64,000 nt of DNA, taken from contig NZ_CP051626.1 in NCBI RefSeq assembly GCF_012844365.1, positions 1,426,001-1,490,000 of the forward strand, in the 5' to 3' direction. The notes below the pieces were generated by a model. It did not search any database and was not told the DNA's origin. It saw nothing but the letters and a program-made list of their open reading frames with translations. Position 1 is the first letter of the stretch. Each line of letters opens with the position of its first letter. The position numbers and the translations under genes were made by a program. The stretch comes from Brevibacterium sp. 'Marine' (lineage in GTDB: Bacteria > Actinomycetota > Actinomycetes > Actinomycetales > Brevibacteriaceae). Positions 42,914 to 52,083 of the stretch are shown in pieces.

Positions 42914-45513
42914 GACTCCATTCCATCCGCCTCATCGACTACCGCGCCATCACCGACGCCACCGTCGACTTCAGCTCCGGAGTGACGATCGTCGAAGGTC
43001 CGAACGAGGTCGGGAAGTCCTCGATCCATCAGGCCATCACCCAGCTGCGCGAGGACAAGGACAGCTCTCGCAAGGCCAGTGTCAAAGACACTCAACCGGT
43101 CGGCTCCGACGTCGGCCCGCAGGTCGAACTGCACCTGAGCACCGGGGACTACGAACTCCGCTACAGCAAACGCTGGATCAAACAGCCCTTCACCGAGCTG
43201 AGCATCCTCGCACCCGTGCCCGAACAACTCAGCGGCACCGAAGCACATGAGAGGTTCTTGGCGATCCTCGACGAGACCGTCGACGTCGACCTGCTCGACG
43301 CCCTCGACGTCGCGCAGGGCCACAGCCTCGACCAGGCGTCCTTGGCCGAGATCAAGGCTCTGCACGGAGCTCTGGGCGAGACCGGGGAAGAGCTGGCCGA
43401 CCACGATGTCTTCCTCGAGAGGGTCGAATCCGAATATCTGAGGTATTTCACGGCCAAAGGGAAGGAGACAGGTGAGCTGCGCAGACTCACCGAGGAAATC
43501 CCCGGTTCCGAAGCACAGTATCGCGAGCTGAAGGCTCGCAGTGCCGACATGGACGCGCTGGTCGACCGGCATGCTCGAGCAACCGAACGGTTGACGAACG
43601 GGCGCTCTCAGCTGGAATCGGCCGTGACCGAACGCGAAGACGCCGAACAGGCTGTGCAGTCCGTGTCCGGGCTCAAGACCGAACTCGATCGAGCTCTCGA
43701 ACGCGCAGGCGTCGCACAGAGAGAACGCCAGCGTGCCGAGGAGGCGCGAGACCGTCGCCGGGCACTCATCACCGAGGTGACTGATGCTGAACGGGCGGTC
43801 AAGACTGCCGACGACGCGTTCGAGAAGGTCACGACCGCACAGCAGGAAGAGGACTCGTCTCTCGCTGAAGCGCAGAAGAGCCTCGAGGCCAAACAGGCCG
43901 CACTTGTCAGCGCTCAGGAGGAGGCGAAGACCGCAGCCGCCGATCTCAATCGGACCCGCGCTCGCAGTCAGGTCGACGCTCTGCGGAAGAGGCTGACCGA
44001 CATCCGCGAGCAGGAGCGCAGAGCTGCCGAAGCGAGAGCGACGATCGGGTCGATCACTGTGACCGCGAAAGACGTGGAGAAACTCGCAGGACTGTTCACC
44101 GAGCTGCGCATTGCGCAGAACGCGAAGACCTCAGCTGCCGCCCAGATCATCGCCCATCGCCTCGGCGACACCACAGTGAGCATCGACGGAACCGATGTGC
44201 CGAAGGACGTGGCCGAGGAATTCGCCGTCACCACGGACCTGCAGATCCATATCGACTCCGTTGTCGACATCACCGTTCGCCCTGGACAGTCTCCGGCCGA
44301 ACTCGACCGGGCACTCGAATCCGCACAGTCCCGTCTCGATGCCGAACTCGGCCGCCTCGGCGTGACCACCCTCGACGAAGCACGCGAACGCAGCGAAGTG
44401 CGCACCGACGCCGAGGCTGTGTTGGCCGAGGCCACATCGACTCTGCGCGTGCTCATCGGAGACGACGACCGCGACGGACTCGATGCGGCCCTCACCCGAG
44501 CCGAACACGTGGCGGGAGACTCGGCTGACACGAGCGAGCCGGCAACGTCGATCGACGATCTCGAGGACAGGGTCGAATCGACGACGGCAGCAGTCGACGA
44601 CGCGACTGCTCAGGTCGAGACGGTCAGGACTGCACTCGACCGCATCCGTGCCGACCGGGATGAGGCACGTGTGGCGGCCGTGCGTGCGCAGTCGACGCGT
44701 GAGCAGGCCGCGACGACGCTGCAGAACCTCAGCACCCGGCTCAGCACGGACAGGGAAGCGAACTCCGATGAGTCACTCGACGAAGCCCTGACTGCCGCTG
44801 CGGAGACGCTGACGCAATTGGAAGACGAGGCCGCGGCCGCACGCTCGAAGTACGAGGCCGCCGACCCCGAGACCCTGGAGATGCGACTGCAGAACGCTCG
44901 CCAGCTCGTCGAGAGCAAGCAGAAGCAGCAGGAGAAGGACCGGCAAGAGGTCGACCAGCTCTCGGCACTCATCGACGATCGTGCCGCCGAAGGCATCTAC
45001 GACAAGCTCAAAGCCGCAGAGCAATCCTTGGCATCTCTGCGTGCGCGGCTCTCGCGTCTGCAGCGACAGGCGAATGCGATCCGACTGCTGCGCGAGACCG
45101 TGCTCACCCATAAGGAAGAGGCTCAGCGGAGGTACGTCGCCCCGTTCAAGGAGGCGATCGAGAAGCTGGGGAGAGTGATCTTCGGGCAGGGGCTGTCGGT
45201 GGAGATCTCCGAGAATCTCGAAATCGTCTCTCGCACGCTCCACGGGCGCACCGTCGCCTTCGAGGCGCTCTCGGGCGGGACGAAGGAACAGCTGGCGCTC
45301 ATCGGCCGCCTCGCCGTGGCCACGCTCGTCGATGGGGAATCCGGTGCCCCGGTCATCCTCGACGATGCCTTCGGTTTCTCCGATGAGCAGCGTCTGGCTG
45401 CGCTCAACGTCATCCTCGGCAATGTCGGGCGCAAGTCCCAGGTCATCCTGCTCACCTGTCAGCCCGACCGCTTCGCCTCCATCGGCGGTGCCGAAACCGT
45501 CAGCCTGAGCTGA
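42910..45513 (+). CDS. SbcC/Rad50/YhaN-like coiled-coil ATPase
   Basis: A 867-residue protein with the N-terminal Walker A GPNEVGKSSIHQ (residues about 30-40), a large central region with long alternating Glu/Arg/Ala heptads (two antiparallel coiled-coil arms, about 200-700) and a C-terminal ABC-type head with signature LSGGTKEQLALIGRLAVA and Walker B VILDDAFGFSDEQRL. This is shorter than SbcC (about 1000-1050) and lacks an obvious zinc-hook CxxC, resembling YhaN-type partners. It works with the upstream phosphoesterase in DNA-end processing. Confidence 0.88.
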   Translation: MRLHSIRLIDYRAITDATVDFSSGVTIVEGPNEVGKSSIHQAITQLREDKDSSRKASVKDTQPVGSDVGPQVELHLSTGDYELRYSKRWIKQPFTELSILAPVPEQLSGTEAHERFLAILDETVDVDLLDALDVAQGHSLDQASLAEIKALHGALGETGEELADHDVFLERVESEYLRYFTAKGKETGELRRLTEEIPGSEAQYRELKARSADMDALVDRHARATERLTNGRSQLESAVTEREDAEQAVQSVSGLKTELDRALERAGVAQRERQRAEEARDRRRALITEVTDAERAVKTADDAFEKVTTAQQEEDSSLAEAQKSLEAKQAALVSAQEEAKTAAADLNRTRARSQVDALRKRLTDIREQERRAAEARATIGSITVTAKDVEKLAGLFTELRIAQNAKTSAAAQIIAHRLGDTTVSIDGTDVPKDVAEEFAVTTDLQIHIDSVVDITVRPGQSPAELDRALESAQSRLDAELGRLGVTTLDEARERSEVRTDAEAVLAEATSTLRVLIGDDDRDGLDAALTRAEHVAGDSADTSEPATSIDDLEDRVESTTAAVDDATAQVETVRTALDRIRADRDEARVAAVRAQSTREQAATTLQNLSTRLSTDREANSDESLDEALTAAAETLTQLEDEAAAARSKYEAADPETLEMRLQNARQLVESKQKQQEKDRQEVDQLSALIDDRAAEGIYDKLKAAEQSLASLRARLSRLQRQANAIRLLRETVLTHKEEAQRRYVAPFKEAIEKLGRVIFGQGLSVEISENLEIVSRTLHGRTVAFEALSGGTKEQLALIGRLAVATLVDGESGAPVILDDAFGFSDEQRLAALNVILGNVGRKSQVILLTCQPDRFASIGGAETVSLS

Positions 45514-45554
45514 ACCTCAGCGTCCCGCCTCGGCGTCGTTAAGGCACCATGCAG

Positions 45555-45560
45555 TAGCCT
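45555..45560 (+). promoter_or_regulatory. -10 element TAGCCT for a leaderless small gene
   Basis: TAGCCT ends 6 bases before the ATG at 45567. The adjacent GAGG is too close to the ATG to be a normal ribosome site. Confidence 0.4.
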
Positions 45561-45566
45561 GAGGTG

Positions 45567-45800
45567 ATGAGCGAGAAGACGTATGCCGATGAAGTCATCG
45601 TCCGCTGCTCCGGTGGCGGGTACTACCGCACGCGCTGGATTCCGCTGGTCTCATTCAAATCGATCCGCTTCGGTGCCTACCGCTTCCAGCGCTGTCCGGT
45701 CCATGGCCGGTGGGAACTGGCAAGCATCGTTGAGGAAGCCGACCAGACTCCGGAAATCGTCAGCGAAGCAGACAACTACCCGGCATCACGCGTCCCCTGA
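45567..45800 (+). CDS. Small conserved-looking hypothetical protein
   Basis: A 77-residue soluble protein: MSEKTYADEVIVRCSGGGYYRTRWIPLVSFK, then a RFGAYRFQRCPVHGRWELASIVEEA segment and a polar tail. The Cys-x-x-His in RCPVHGRWE, with a second Cys in VIVRCSGG, may bind a metal, but four ligands are not all present. No recognised family. GTG at 45564 is an alternative start one codon upstream. It follows sbcCD-like genes by 53 bases but has its own promoter-like hexamer. Confidence 0.65.
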   Translation: MSEKTYADEVIVRCSGGGYYRTRWIPLVSFKSIRFGAYRFQRCPVHGRWELASIVEEADQTPEIVSEADNYPASRVP

Positions 45801-45825
45801 ACGACACCGACGCGACCCGAATGAT

Positions 45826-45887
45826 CGAGTTGCGGACGATCCGTGTCGAATTCTGCTGAAAATCCGGTACGAATCGTCCGCAACTCG
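45826..45887. repeat. Inverted repeat between convergent genes, possible terminator
   Basis: A 15-bp perfect stem (CGAGTTGCGGACGAT and ATCGTCCGCAACTCG) encloses a 32-base loop, in the gap between the small gene and the acyl-CoA synthetase. Such a large loop is unusual for a terminator; the element could be a REP-like dispersed palindrome. No second copy was noticed in this window. Confidence 0.6.
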
Positions 45888-45899
45888 AGGCGGCTGCCT

Positions 45900-47618
45900 T
45901 CAGTCGGCGGGACCCGCCGCTGCTCGGGCCGCCTGGGCGGCTTCGACGGCATCGGCGCGGATGGTCCGCCGCAGGATCTTACCGGAACTCGTCTTCGGCA
46001 GCTGATCGAGGAACGTCACCCGGTGCGGAGCCTTGTAGGAGGCGAGCCTCTGCCGGCAGAAGGCGATGATCTCCTCTGCGGTCGCCTCGCCGCCGGGCTG
46101 CAGCGTGACGAAGGCCGCCACATCCTCTCCCCGGTAGTCATCGGGGATGCCCACGACAGCGGCTTCCTGCACTGCCGGGTGTGTGTAGAGCACATCCTCG
46201 ACCTCACGCGGCCACACTTTGAAGCCCGAGGCATTGATCATGTCCTTCTTCCGGTCGACGATGAACAGCCACCCGTCCTCATTCATGAACCCGACATCGC
46301 CGGTGTGCAGCTCGCCGTTCGGGATCTGCTCGGCCGTGGCCTGCGGGTTGTTGAGGTAGCTGGAGACCACCTGAGGTCCGGAGATCGCAACTTCCCCGAC
46401 GTCCCCGGGCCCCACCGGCTGACCGTCATCATCGAGGATGCGGATCATCACGTCCGCCTGCGGCAGACCGCAGGCAAGGTTCCCGCTGTCCGGGTCGACC
46501 GGGGCCTGGAATCCGTGCGGCACGGTGGCGACCTGAGCGCAGGTCTCCGACAGGCCGTAACCCTGACCGACATAGATCTCGGCACGTTGTTCGAACTTAT
46601 TCACCAGCCCCTCGGGCAGCGGTGCACCGCCGGACATGAGCGATTTGAAGGAAGCGAACTTCTCGGCGCTGAAATCAGGGTGGGCCATCATCGCTGTGTA
46701 GATCGTGGCCGGGCCCGCCATGTATGCAGGCTTCTCCCGTTCGCACAGGGCGATGAGCGAACCGGGCTCGAAACGGTAGTTGAGGATGAGACGGGCGCCG
46801 CCGGCGACAGCAGCAAGGAATTGGCAGATGAAACCGGTGATGTGGAACAGCGGCGCCAGTGAGACGTAGCCGTCACCGGGGCCCAGTATCGGGTTGCGCA
46901 GGCAGTAGCGCGAATTGCTCGAGATGTTCGCATGTGTGGCTGCCGCTCCCTTCGACCGTCCCGAGGTGCCGGACGTGTAGGCGATGAGCCCGAGGTCCGA
47001 AGGGGCGGGGGAGTGCGGGGTGAAGTCGGTATCGAGATTGCTCTGCACCGCGTCTGCGAATGCAAAACGTCCCTCGGCCGGCGGCAGCTCATCGAACCGC
47101 GGAAGCGAGTCGAACATTGCGTAGATCGCTTCGGGGCCGTCCGTCTGGAAGCTTCGGTCGTCGCTGAGCACGACGAGTGGCACGTCTGCCGTATAGTCCT
47201 TGACCCGATCGAGGTAGGCGGCCTGAGAGACGATGAGTCCCTTGACTTCGGAGTCGGAGAAGATGTGCTCGAGCTCGCCGCGGTACATGGGGTTGAGAGG
47301 GACGACGGTGCCTCCGGCCTTCCAGATCCCGTAGGTGGAGATCGCGAACGCGGGGGTGTTCTGGTCATAGATTCCGACTCTGTCGCCGGGCTTGATGCCG
47401 TGGGCAGAGAGGAAGGCGGCGAATGCCGTCGACCACCGGTCGAACTCTGCCCAGGTCAGGGTGAATCCGTAGTAGGTGATGCCTTCCTCGTCGCCGCGGG
47501 CTTCGACCGTGGCGGCCAGATCGGCCAAGGGCGTCGATTCCGGCAGCACATAGGGCTCCTGAGCGATATCGCCCAAAGTGGTGATCCATGGTCGGTCGTC
47601 GAACCAACTGTTCGTCAT
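45900..47618 (-). CDS. Acyl-CoA synthetase (AMP-forming, ANL superfamily)
   Basis: The 572-residue adenylate-forming enzyme activates a carboxylic acid with ATP to an acyl-CoA. Motifs are the P-loop-like YTSGTSGRSKGAAATHAN, GYGLSETCAQVA, and the C-terminal domain motif TGDVGFMNEDGWLFIVDRKKDMINASGFKVWPREVE with the catalytic Lys in the PKTSSGKILRR end. Length is typical. The ribosome site AAAGGA precedes the ATG. It is the last gene in a minus-strand operon with acyl-CoA dehydrogenase and others; a fatty, aromatic or branched acid substrate is inferred from that context. Confidence 0.92.
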   Translation of the reverse strand: MTNSWFDDRPWITTLGDIAQEPYVLPESTPLADLAATVEARGDEEGITYYGFTLTWAEFDRWSTAFAAFLSAHGIKPGDRVGIYDQNTPAFAISTYGIWKAGGTVVPLNPMYRGELEHIFSDSEVKGLIVSQAAYLDRVKDYTADVPLVVLSDDRSFQTDGPEAIYAMFDSLPRFDELPPAEGRFAFADAVQSNLDTDFTPHSPAPSDLGLIAYTSGTSGRSKGAAATHANISSNSRYCLRNPILGPGDGYVSLAPLFHITGFICQFLAAVAGGARLILNYRFEPGSLIALCEREKPAYMAGPATIYTAMMAHPDFSAEKFASFKSLMSGGAPLPEGLVNKFEQRAEIYVGQGYGLSETCAQVATVPHGFQAPVDPDSGNLACGLPQADVMIRILDDDGQPVGPGDVGEVAISGPQVVSSYLNNPQATAEQIPNGELHTGDVGFMNEDGWLFIVDRKKDMINASGFKVWPREVEDVLYTHPAVQEAAVVGIPDDYRGEDVAAFVTLQPGGEATAEEIIAFCRQRLASYKAPHRVTFLDQLPKTSSGKILRRTIRADAVEAAQAARAAAGPAD

Positions 47619-47703
47619 TGAACATCCTTTCGCAGGTGGTACCGGGCTCGCACACCATGCCGCGGGCCCGGCGGGGTCTCACTGCAGCGCGGAAGAGCCG
47701 ATC

Positions 47704-48909
47704 TCAGCCGCGGTATTTCTTGATCTCATTGCGGGCGATGGAGCGTTTGTGCACTTCGTCCGGTCCATCCGCCAGACGCAGGGTGCGCATATGCGCCCAC
47801 ATGCGGGCCAGGGGGAAGTCCTCGGTGACTCCGCCGCCGCCGTGGACCTGAACGGCCCTGTCGATGACCTTCAGCGCCATCGTCGGTGCGACGACCTTGA
47901 TCTCCGCGATCTCGTTCTTCGCGACCTTGTTGCCGTACTTGTCCATCTTGTCCGCGGCGTGCAGGGTCAGCAATCGAGCCTGATCGATTTCGATCCGGGA
48001 TTCGGCGATCCAGTCCTGGATGTTCGCCCGGTTCGACAGCTTCTCACCGAAGGTCACCCGGGATTCGGCGCGTCTGACCATGAGTTCGAGCGCACGTTCG
48101 GCGGCTCCGATGGCACGCATGCAGTGGTGGATGCGGCCCGGACCCAGGCGCGCCTGACTGATGGCGAAGCCTTCGCCCTCACCCTTGAGGATGTCTTTGA
48201 GAGGCACGTGCACATTCTCGAAGACGATCTCGGCATGGCCTTCCCGGTCGGCGTAGCCGTACACGGGCAGGTTGCGCACGACCGTGACTCCGGGGGCGTC
48301 GATCGGCACGACGAGCATCGACTGCTGGCGGTGCACCTCGGCGGTGGGGTCGGTCTTGCCCATGACGATGAGCACCCGACAATTCGGGTGCATTCCGTTC
48401 GACGCAAACCATTTGCGGCCATTGAGCACGAACCCGTCGTCGGTGCGTTCCATGCTCATCTCGACGTTCGTCGCATCGGAGCTGGCCACAGTCGGCTCAG
48501 TCATCGCGAAGGCCGATGCGATCTCACCCTCGAGCAGGGGCCCCAGGTACTTCTCCTTGTGCTCATCGGTGCCGAAGACCGTGAAGACCTCCATGTTTCC
48601 GGTATCCGGTGCATTGCAGTTGATCGCTTCGGGAGCGATCTCCAGGCTGCGTCCGGTGATCTCGGCCAGCGGAGCGTACTCGAGGTTCGTCAGGCCGGGT
48701 CCCCATTCCGGGTGCGGATGGAAGAGGTTCCACAGGCCCTGCCTCTTCGCTTCGACCTTGAGGTCCTCGAGGATCTGCGGTTGCGAGTGAGGGCTGGCCG
48801 CCGCGGCCATCTGCTCGGCATAGACCGGCTCGGCCGGGTAGACGAATTCGTCCATGAACGCGTTCAGACGCTGCTGATACTCACGTCCGCGTTCGCTGAT
48901 TTCCAACAC
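47704..48909 (-). CDS. Acyl-CoA dehydrogenase
   Basis: A 401-residue FAD flavoenzyme of the ACAD family. Visible features: AFAMTEPTVASSDATNVEMSM (FAD-binding segment), NGRKWFASNG, the ISQARLGPGRIHHCMRAIGAAERALELMVRRA helical segment, and the C-terminal VQVHGGGGVTEDFPLARMWAHMRTLRLADGPDEVHKRSIARNEIKKY. The C-terminal features agree with the ACAD10/11-type dehydrogenases that are linked to an APH-like protein, as here. The GTG at 48909 is favoured because AAGGAG precedes it; an ATG at 48939 in the same frame is less likely. Confidence 0.92.
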   Translation of the reverse strand: MLEISERGREYQQRLNAFMDEFVYPAEPVYAEQMAAAASPHSQPQILEDLKVEAKRQGLWNLFHPHPEWGPGLTNLEYAPLAEITGRSLEIAPEAINCNAPDTGNMEVFTVFGTDEHKEKYLGPLLEGEIASAFAMTEPTVASSDATNVEMSMERTDDGFVLNGRKWFASNGMHPNCRVLIVMGKTDPTAEVHRQQSMLVVPIDAPGVTVVRNLPVYGYADREGHAEIVFENVHVPLKDILKGEGEGFAISQARLGPGRIHHCMRAIGAAERALELMVRRAESRVTFGEKLSNRANIQDWIAESRIEIDQARLLTLHAADKMDKYGNKVAKNEIAEIKVVAPTMALKVIDRAVQVHGGGGVTEDFPLARMWAHMRTLRLADGPDEVHKRSIARNEIKKYRG

Positions 48910-48992
48910 GGGGGCTCCTTGCTTCTCGATGGGTCTCACATTGCTGAGAGGTCTGGTCTCAGACGGGTCTCACTCGGTGGTCAGTCTCGGTG

Positions 48993-49787
48993 TCACTGTT
49001 CGCTGAGTCGGGCCTGGTAACGGGACATTCCCCGCAGCCAGCGGTCGTAGTCGCTGCCTTTCATCCGGTACATGTCGAGGACGTCGGGATGCGGGAGGAT
49101 GAGGAACTGCTCGTTTTCGACCGCGTCGAGGACGATGACGGCCACCTCGGCGGGCTCCAGGACGGTCCCGGCCGAGGTTACGGCCTTCTGGGCGGTTCCT
49201 CCGCCGGATCCGGCATCGTCAAGCAGATTCGTGTTCACACCCATCGGGCAGATCGCCGAGGCACGGATCCCGTCATCGCGATAGGTCATGGCCAGCCATT
49301 CCGCGAATCCGACCGAGGCGTGCTTGGTCACCGAGTAGGCGGCCGAACCGATCTGTGTGAGCAGACCCGCCGCCGAGGCGGTCGCCACGAAATATCCGGA
49401 TCCGGCCTCCTGCCAGCGGGGGACCAGGGCCTGCGCGGCGCGGATATGAGCACGCATGTTGATGTCGATGATCGCATCCCAGTCCGCATCGGTCTCCCCG
49501 AGCATCGCCGGACCGATGATCCCGGCATTGGCGAAGTACAGATCGATCCCGCCGAGGCGGTCGTCGGAGAATTCGATGAGCGCGGCGATCCCCTCAACCG
49601 TAGACACGTCCCCTGTCCATGCGTATGCCGAGGGGCCGAGTTCGGCGGCGGTGCCGCCGGCTGTGGGGGAGAGGTCGGCGAGGACGACTGTCGCCCCGCG
49701 TGCGATGAGCTCGGCGGACATTGCGGCACCGATTCCGCCTGCGGCCCCGGTGACCACTGCGCGCTTGCCGGCCAGAGGCGAGGTCAT
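48993..49787 (-). CDS. Short-chain dehydrogenase/reductase
   Basis: The 264-residue Rossmann-fold oxidoreductase starts MTSPLAGKRAVVTGAAGGIGAAMSAELIARGATVVLADLS with the TGxxxGIG cofactor motif. NAGIIGPAM (NNAG equivalent), Ser of TASAAGLL and YSVTKHA (YxxxK) give the catalytic triad, with a downstream PMGVNTNLLD segment. NAD preference is suggested by Asp at the end of strand 2 (VLADLS). It overlaps the APH-like gene by 4 bases and probably acts as a 3-hydroxyacyl-CoA or alcohol dehydrogenase in the same acyl degradation pathway. Confidence 0.92.
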   Translation of the reverse strand: MTSPLAGKRAVVTGAAGGIGAAMSAELIARGATVVLADLSPTAGGTAAELGPSAYAWTGDVSTVEGIAALIEFSDDRLGGIDLYFANAGIIGPAMLGETDADWDAIIDINMRAHIRAAQALVPRWQEAGSGYFVATASAAGLLTQIGSAAYSVTKHASVGFAEWLAMTYRDDGIRASAICPMGVNTNLLDDAGSGGGTAQKAVTSAGTVLEPAEVAVIVLDAVENEQFLILPHPDVLDMYRMKGSDYDRWLRGMSRYQARLSEQ

Positions 49788-50806
49788 GATCTCTCCAGGA
49801 GGTCGAGTGCTTGGCGAGCGAGGTCTTCGACACCGGCTCCGGCCTCGTCCGGGTCGAGATCGAGGTCACCCATCTTTCCTGTCGCCAGCCGTGTGTAGAC
49901 GCCTTCACGGATGCAGGCGAGCTTCCACATCGCAAACGCCGAGTAGTAGCCGACATCGTGGACTTCGTGACCGCTGACTTCCTGGTAGCGGTCGATGAGT
50001 TCGTCTGTGGTCGGGAAGCCGTCATCGGTTCGGGGCACCCAGATGCTGGTGTACTGCTCGGGCACAGTGAGCATGGCGACGAAATAGCCGAGGTCGGTGA
50101 GCACCTCACCGATGGCTGTCAGCTCCCAGTCGACGACGGCGTTGACCGCGCCGGAAGGACCGAAGATCAGATTGTTCGGTTTGAAGTCCCCGTGCGCGAT
50201 TCCCACGGGCGAGCCCACCGGGTCGGGCATGGCCTCGCGGAGGACGTCATGGACCTCATGGATGATCGGGGTCTCGCGCATCGCGATCTTCTCGACCTGC
50301 CCGATCCAGCGGCGCAGCTGTCGGTCGATCAGTCCGCCCGGCCGGCGCAGGTCGGACAAACCGACAGCATCGACGTCGACGGAATGGATCGCCGCCAGGG
50401 CGTCGACCATGCCGAAGGCGCAGTCGCGGCGATTCTCAGCAGGGATGGACTCCCACTCGGAGGGAGTGTTGATCGGGAACCCGGGGCAGTGATCCATGAA
50501 CACGAAGGGCACGTCGAGGACCTCCGAGTCATCGACGATGTCGAGGACGGTCGGCACCGGAACGCTGCTGTCGTCGAGAGCAGCCATGATCCGGCCTTCG
50601 CGGGCGACGTTGTGAGCACTGCCGCCTTCGTGGCCGAGGGGCGGGCGTCGCAGCACCCACCGCGGACTGCTGTCGACGAGGATGGTGAACGTGAGATTCG
50701 AGCGACCGACCGACATCACTTCGACCTCGAATTCGCTGACCCCGAATCTCTGCTCGATCCATCGGCCGATGCTGTCCACATCGAACCCTGCCGGTGATTG
50801 TGTCAT
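49784..50806 (-). CDS. Aminoglycoside-phosphotransferase-like protein (ACAD-associated APH family)
   Basis: A 340-residue protein kinase-like fold protein. ATP-binding features include SVGRSNLTFTILVDSSPRWVLRRPP, the catalytic loop GIAHGDFKPNNLIFG (HGDxxxxN) and the metal-binding VVDWELTAIGEVLTDLGYF (VDWE). These are hallmarks of the ACAD10/ACAD11 N-terminal kinase domain, which phosphorylates 4-hydroxy-acyl-CoA during degradation of hydroxy acids, rather than antibiotic resistance. A GGAAGG ribosome site precedes the ATG. It is the first gene of the minus-strand acyl-CoA operon, just after a palindromic operator. Confidence 0.9.
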   Translation of the reverse strand: MTQSPAGFDVDSIGRWIEQRFGVSEFEVEVMSVGRSNLTFTILVDSSPRWVLRRPPLGHEGGSAHNVAREGRIMAALDDSSVPVPTVLDIVDDSEVLDVPFVFMDHCPGFPINTPSEWESIPAENRRDCAFGMVDALAAIHSVDVDAVGLSDLRRPGGLIDRQLRRWIGQVEKIAMRETPIIHEVHDVLREAMPDPVGSPVGIAHGDFKPNNLIFGPSGAVNAVVDWELTAIGEVLTDLGYFVAMLTVPEQYTSIWVPRTDDGFPTTDELIDRYQEVSGHEVHDVGYYSAFAMWKLACIREGVYTRLATGKMGDLDLDPDEAGAGVEDLARQALDLLERS

Positions 50807-50822
50807 CCTTGACCTTCCCGAG

Positions 50823-50836
50823 TGAACAATCGTTCA
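50823..50836. promoter_or_regulatory. TetR-type palindromic operator of the acyl-CoA operon
   Basis: A perfect inverted repeat TGAAC-AATC-GTTCA lies 17 bases from the start of the APH-like gene and in the divergent gap to the quinone oxidoreductase gene. The pattern matches operators of lipid-related TetR repressors in actinobacteria. A wider GTGAAC/GTTCAC pair encloses part of it. No regulator gene is next to it. Confidence 0.55.
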
Positions 50837-50982
50837 GTAGAGTTCACAGTATTCATCCCGGGCGGGGGAGTCAAGCCGTGAAAGTGATCACGGTCATAGC
50901 CGCGCGGTGTGATAGACGTGAGAAGACCGCCGCCACCGGAGCCGGGGCGTTCCGCGTGGGCCACAACGTTAGCGAGGAAACT

Positions 50983-51954
50983 ATGAAAGCCATTCGCGTC
51001 ACCGCTCTGACCGGGCCCGATGATGTGGAGCATCTCGATGTGGAGCGTCCGGTTCCGGGGCCGGGCCAAGTGCTCATCAAGGTCGCCTACGCCGGAGTGA
51101 CCTTCCCCGAGCTGCTGCAGACGCGCGGGATGTATCAGGTCAAGCATGACCTGCCATTCACCTTGGGTTCCGAAGCGTCCGGAACTGTCGCCGAGGCGGG
51201 GCCGGGCTCCCGGTTCGCCGTCGGTGATCGGGTCGCGGCGATCACGGGCTCGGGCACTTTCGCCGAGTACCTTGTGGCCGCCGACGAGGCCACCGTGAAG
51301 GTGCCGGACACGGTCTCTCTGGCCGATGCCGCAGGTATGCCGATGAACGTGCTCACCGCTGACTTCGCGCTGCGTGTGCGCGCCGATGCCCGGCCGGGCC
51401 AGAGTCTTCTCGTCCACGGTGCTGCGGGAGGCCTCGGGTCGGCCACGGTGCAGCTGGGCTCGGCGATGGGCCTCGACGTCGTCGCCGTCGTCTCGACCGA
51501 AGCGAAGGCCGACGCGGTTCGTGAGATCGGCGCGAGGCATGTCGTCTTCGCCGACGGCTTCAAAGACGCGACGAAGGAGATCTTCCCGGGCGGCGTCGAC
51601 ATCGTCTTCGACCCTGTCGGCGGCGACCGCTTCACCGATTCGACGCGAGTGCTCGCACCCTTCGGCCGGCTGCTCGTCCTCGGCTTCACCGCCGGCGAGA
51701 TTCCCTCGATCAAGGTCAACCGCCTGCTGCTGAAGAACATCTCCGTCGATGGTGTCGCGTGGGGCGCGGCGACTGTCGGTCATCCGTCTCTCATCGACGA
51801 ACAGTGGCAGGCCGTGGCCGAGTATGTGTCCGCCGGGCATCTCAATCCGCGCATCCATGCGAGGTATCCGCTGGCGCAGGCGGCAGCAGCGATCAGGGAA
51901 CTCGAATCCCGCTCCGTGATCGGCAAGGTGCTGCTCGAGGTCGACGGGGAGTGA
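50983..51954 (+). CDS. NADPH:quinone oxidoreductase-like MDR protein
   Basis: A 323-residue medium-chain dehydrogenase/reductase: MKAIRVTALTGPDDVEHLDVERPVPGPGQVLIKVAYAGVTFPELLQTRGMYQ is the quinone-reductase-type N-terminus without zinc-ligand cysteines, and LVHGAAGGLGSATVQLGSAMGLDVVAVVSTEAK is the NADPH-binding AxxGxG region. No structural zinc-motif is present. The AGCGAGGA ribosome site precedes the ATG; a longer in-frame start is unlikely. It is divergent from the acyl-CoA operon and probably shares the TetR-type operator. Confidence 0.9.
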   Translation: MKAIRVTALTGPDDVEHLDVERPVPGPGQVLIKVAYAGVTFPELLQTRGMYQVKHDLPFTLGSEASGTVAEAGPGSRFAVGDRVAAITGSGTFAEYLVAADEATVKVPDTVSLADAAGMPMNVLTADFALRVRADARPGQSLLVHGAAGGLGSATVQLGSAMGLDVVAVVSTEAKADAVREIGARHVVFADGFKDATKEIFPGGVDIVFDPVGGDRFTDSTRVLAPFGRLLVLGFTAGEIPSIKVNRLLLKNISVDGVAWGAATVGHPSLIDEQWQAVAEYVSAGHLNPRIHARYPLAQAAAAIRELESRSVIGKVLLEVDGE

Positions 51955-52083
51955 GACCGGCGACGACCGCGCTCAACCGGGAACGGCGCGGATGTCCCAG
52001 GGCAGACCACCGAGGCGGGTGAGTCGTCCCACAATCGAGCGGAAATCCCTCGGCCGCCGGACCGTTTCGGTGCTCCGCCCCCT

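Noticed and set aside
49784-50806. Aminoglycoside resistance gene
   Set aside because: The context (acyl-CoA dehydrogenase and SDR) and the HGDFKPNN and VDWE motifs fit the ACAD10/11-associated kinase family, not antibiotic phosphotransferases.
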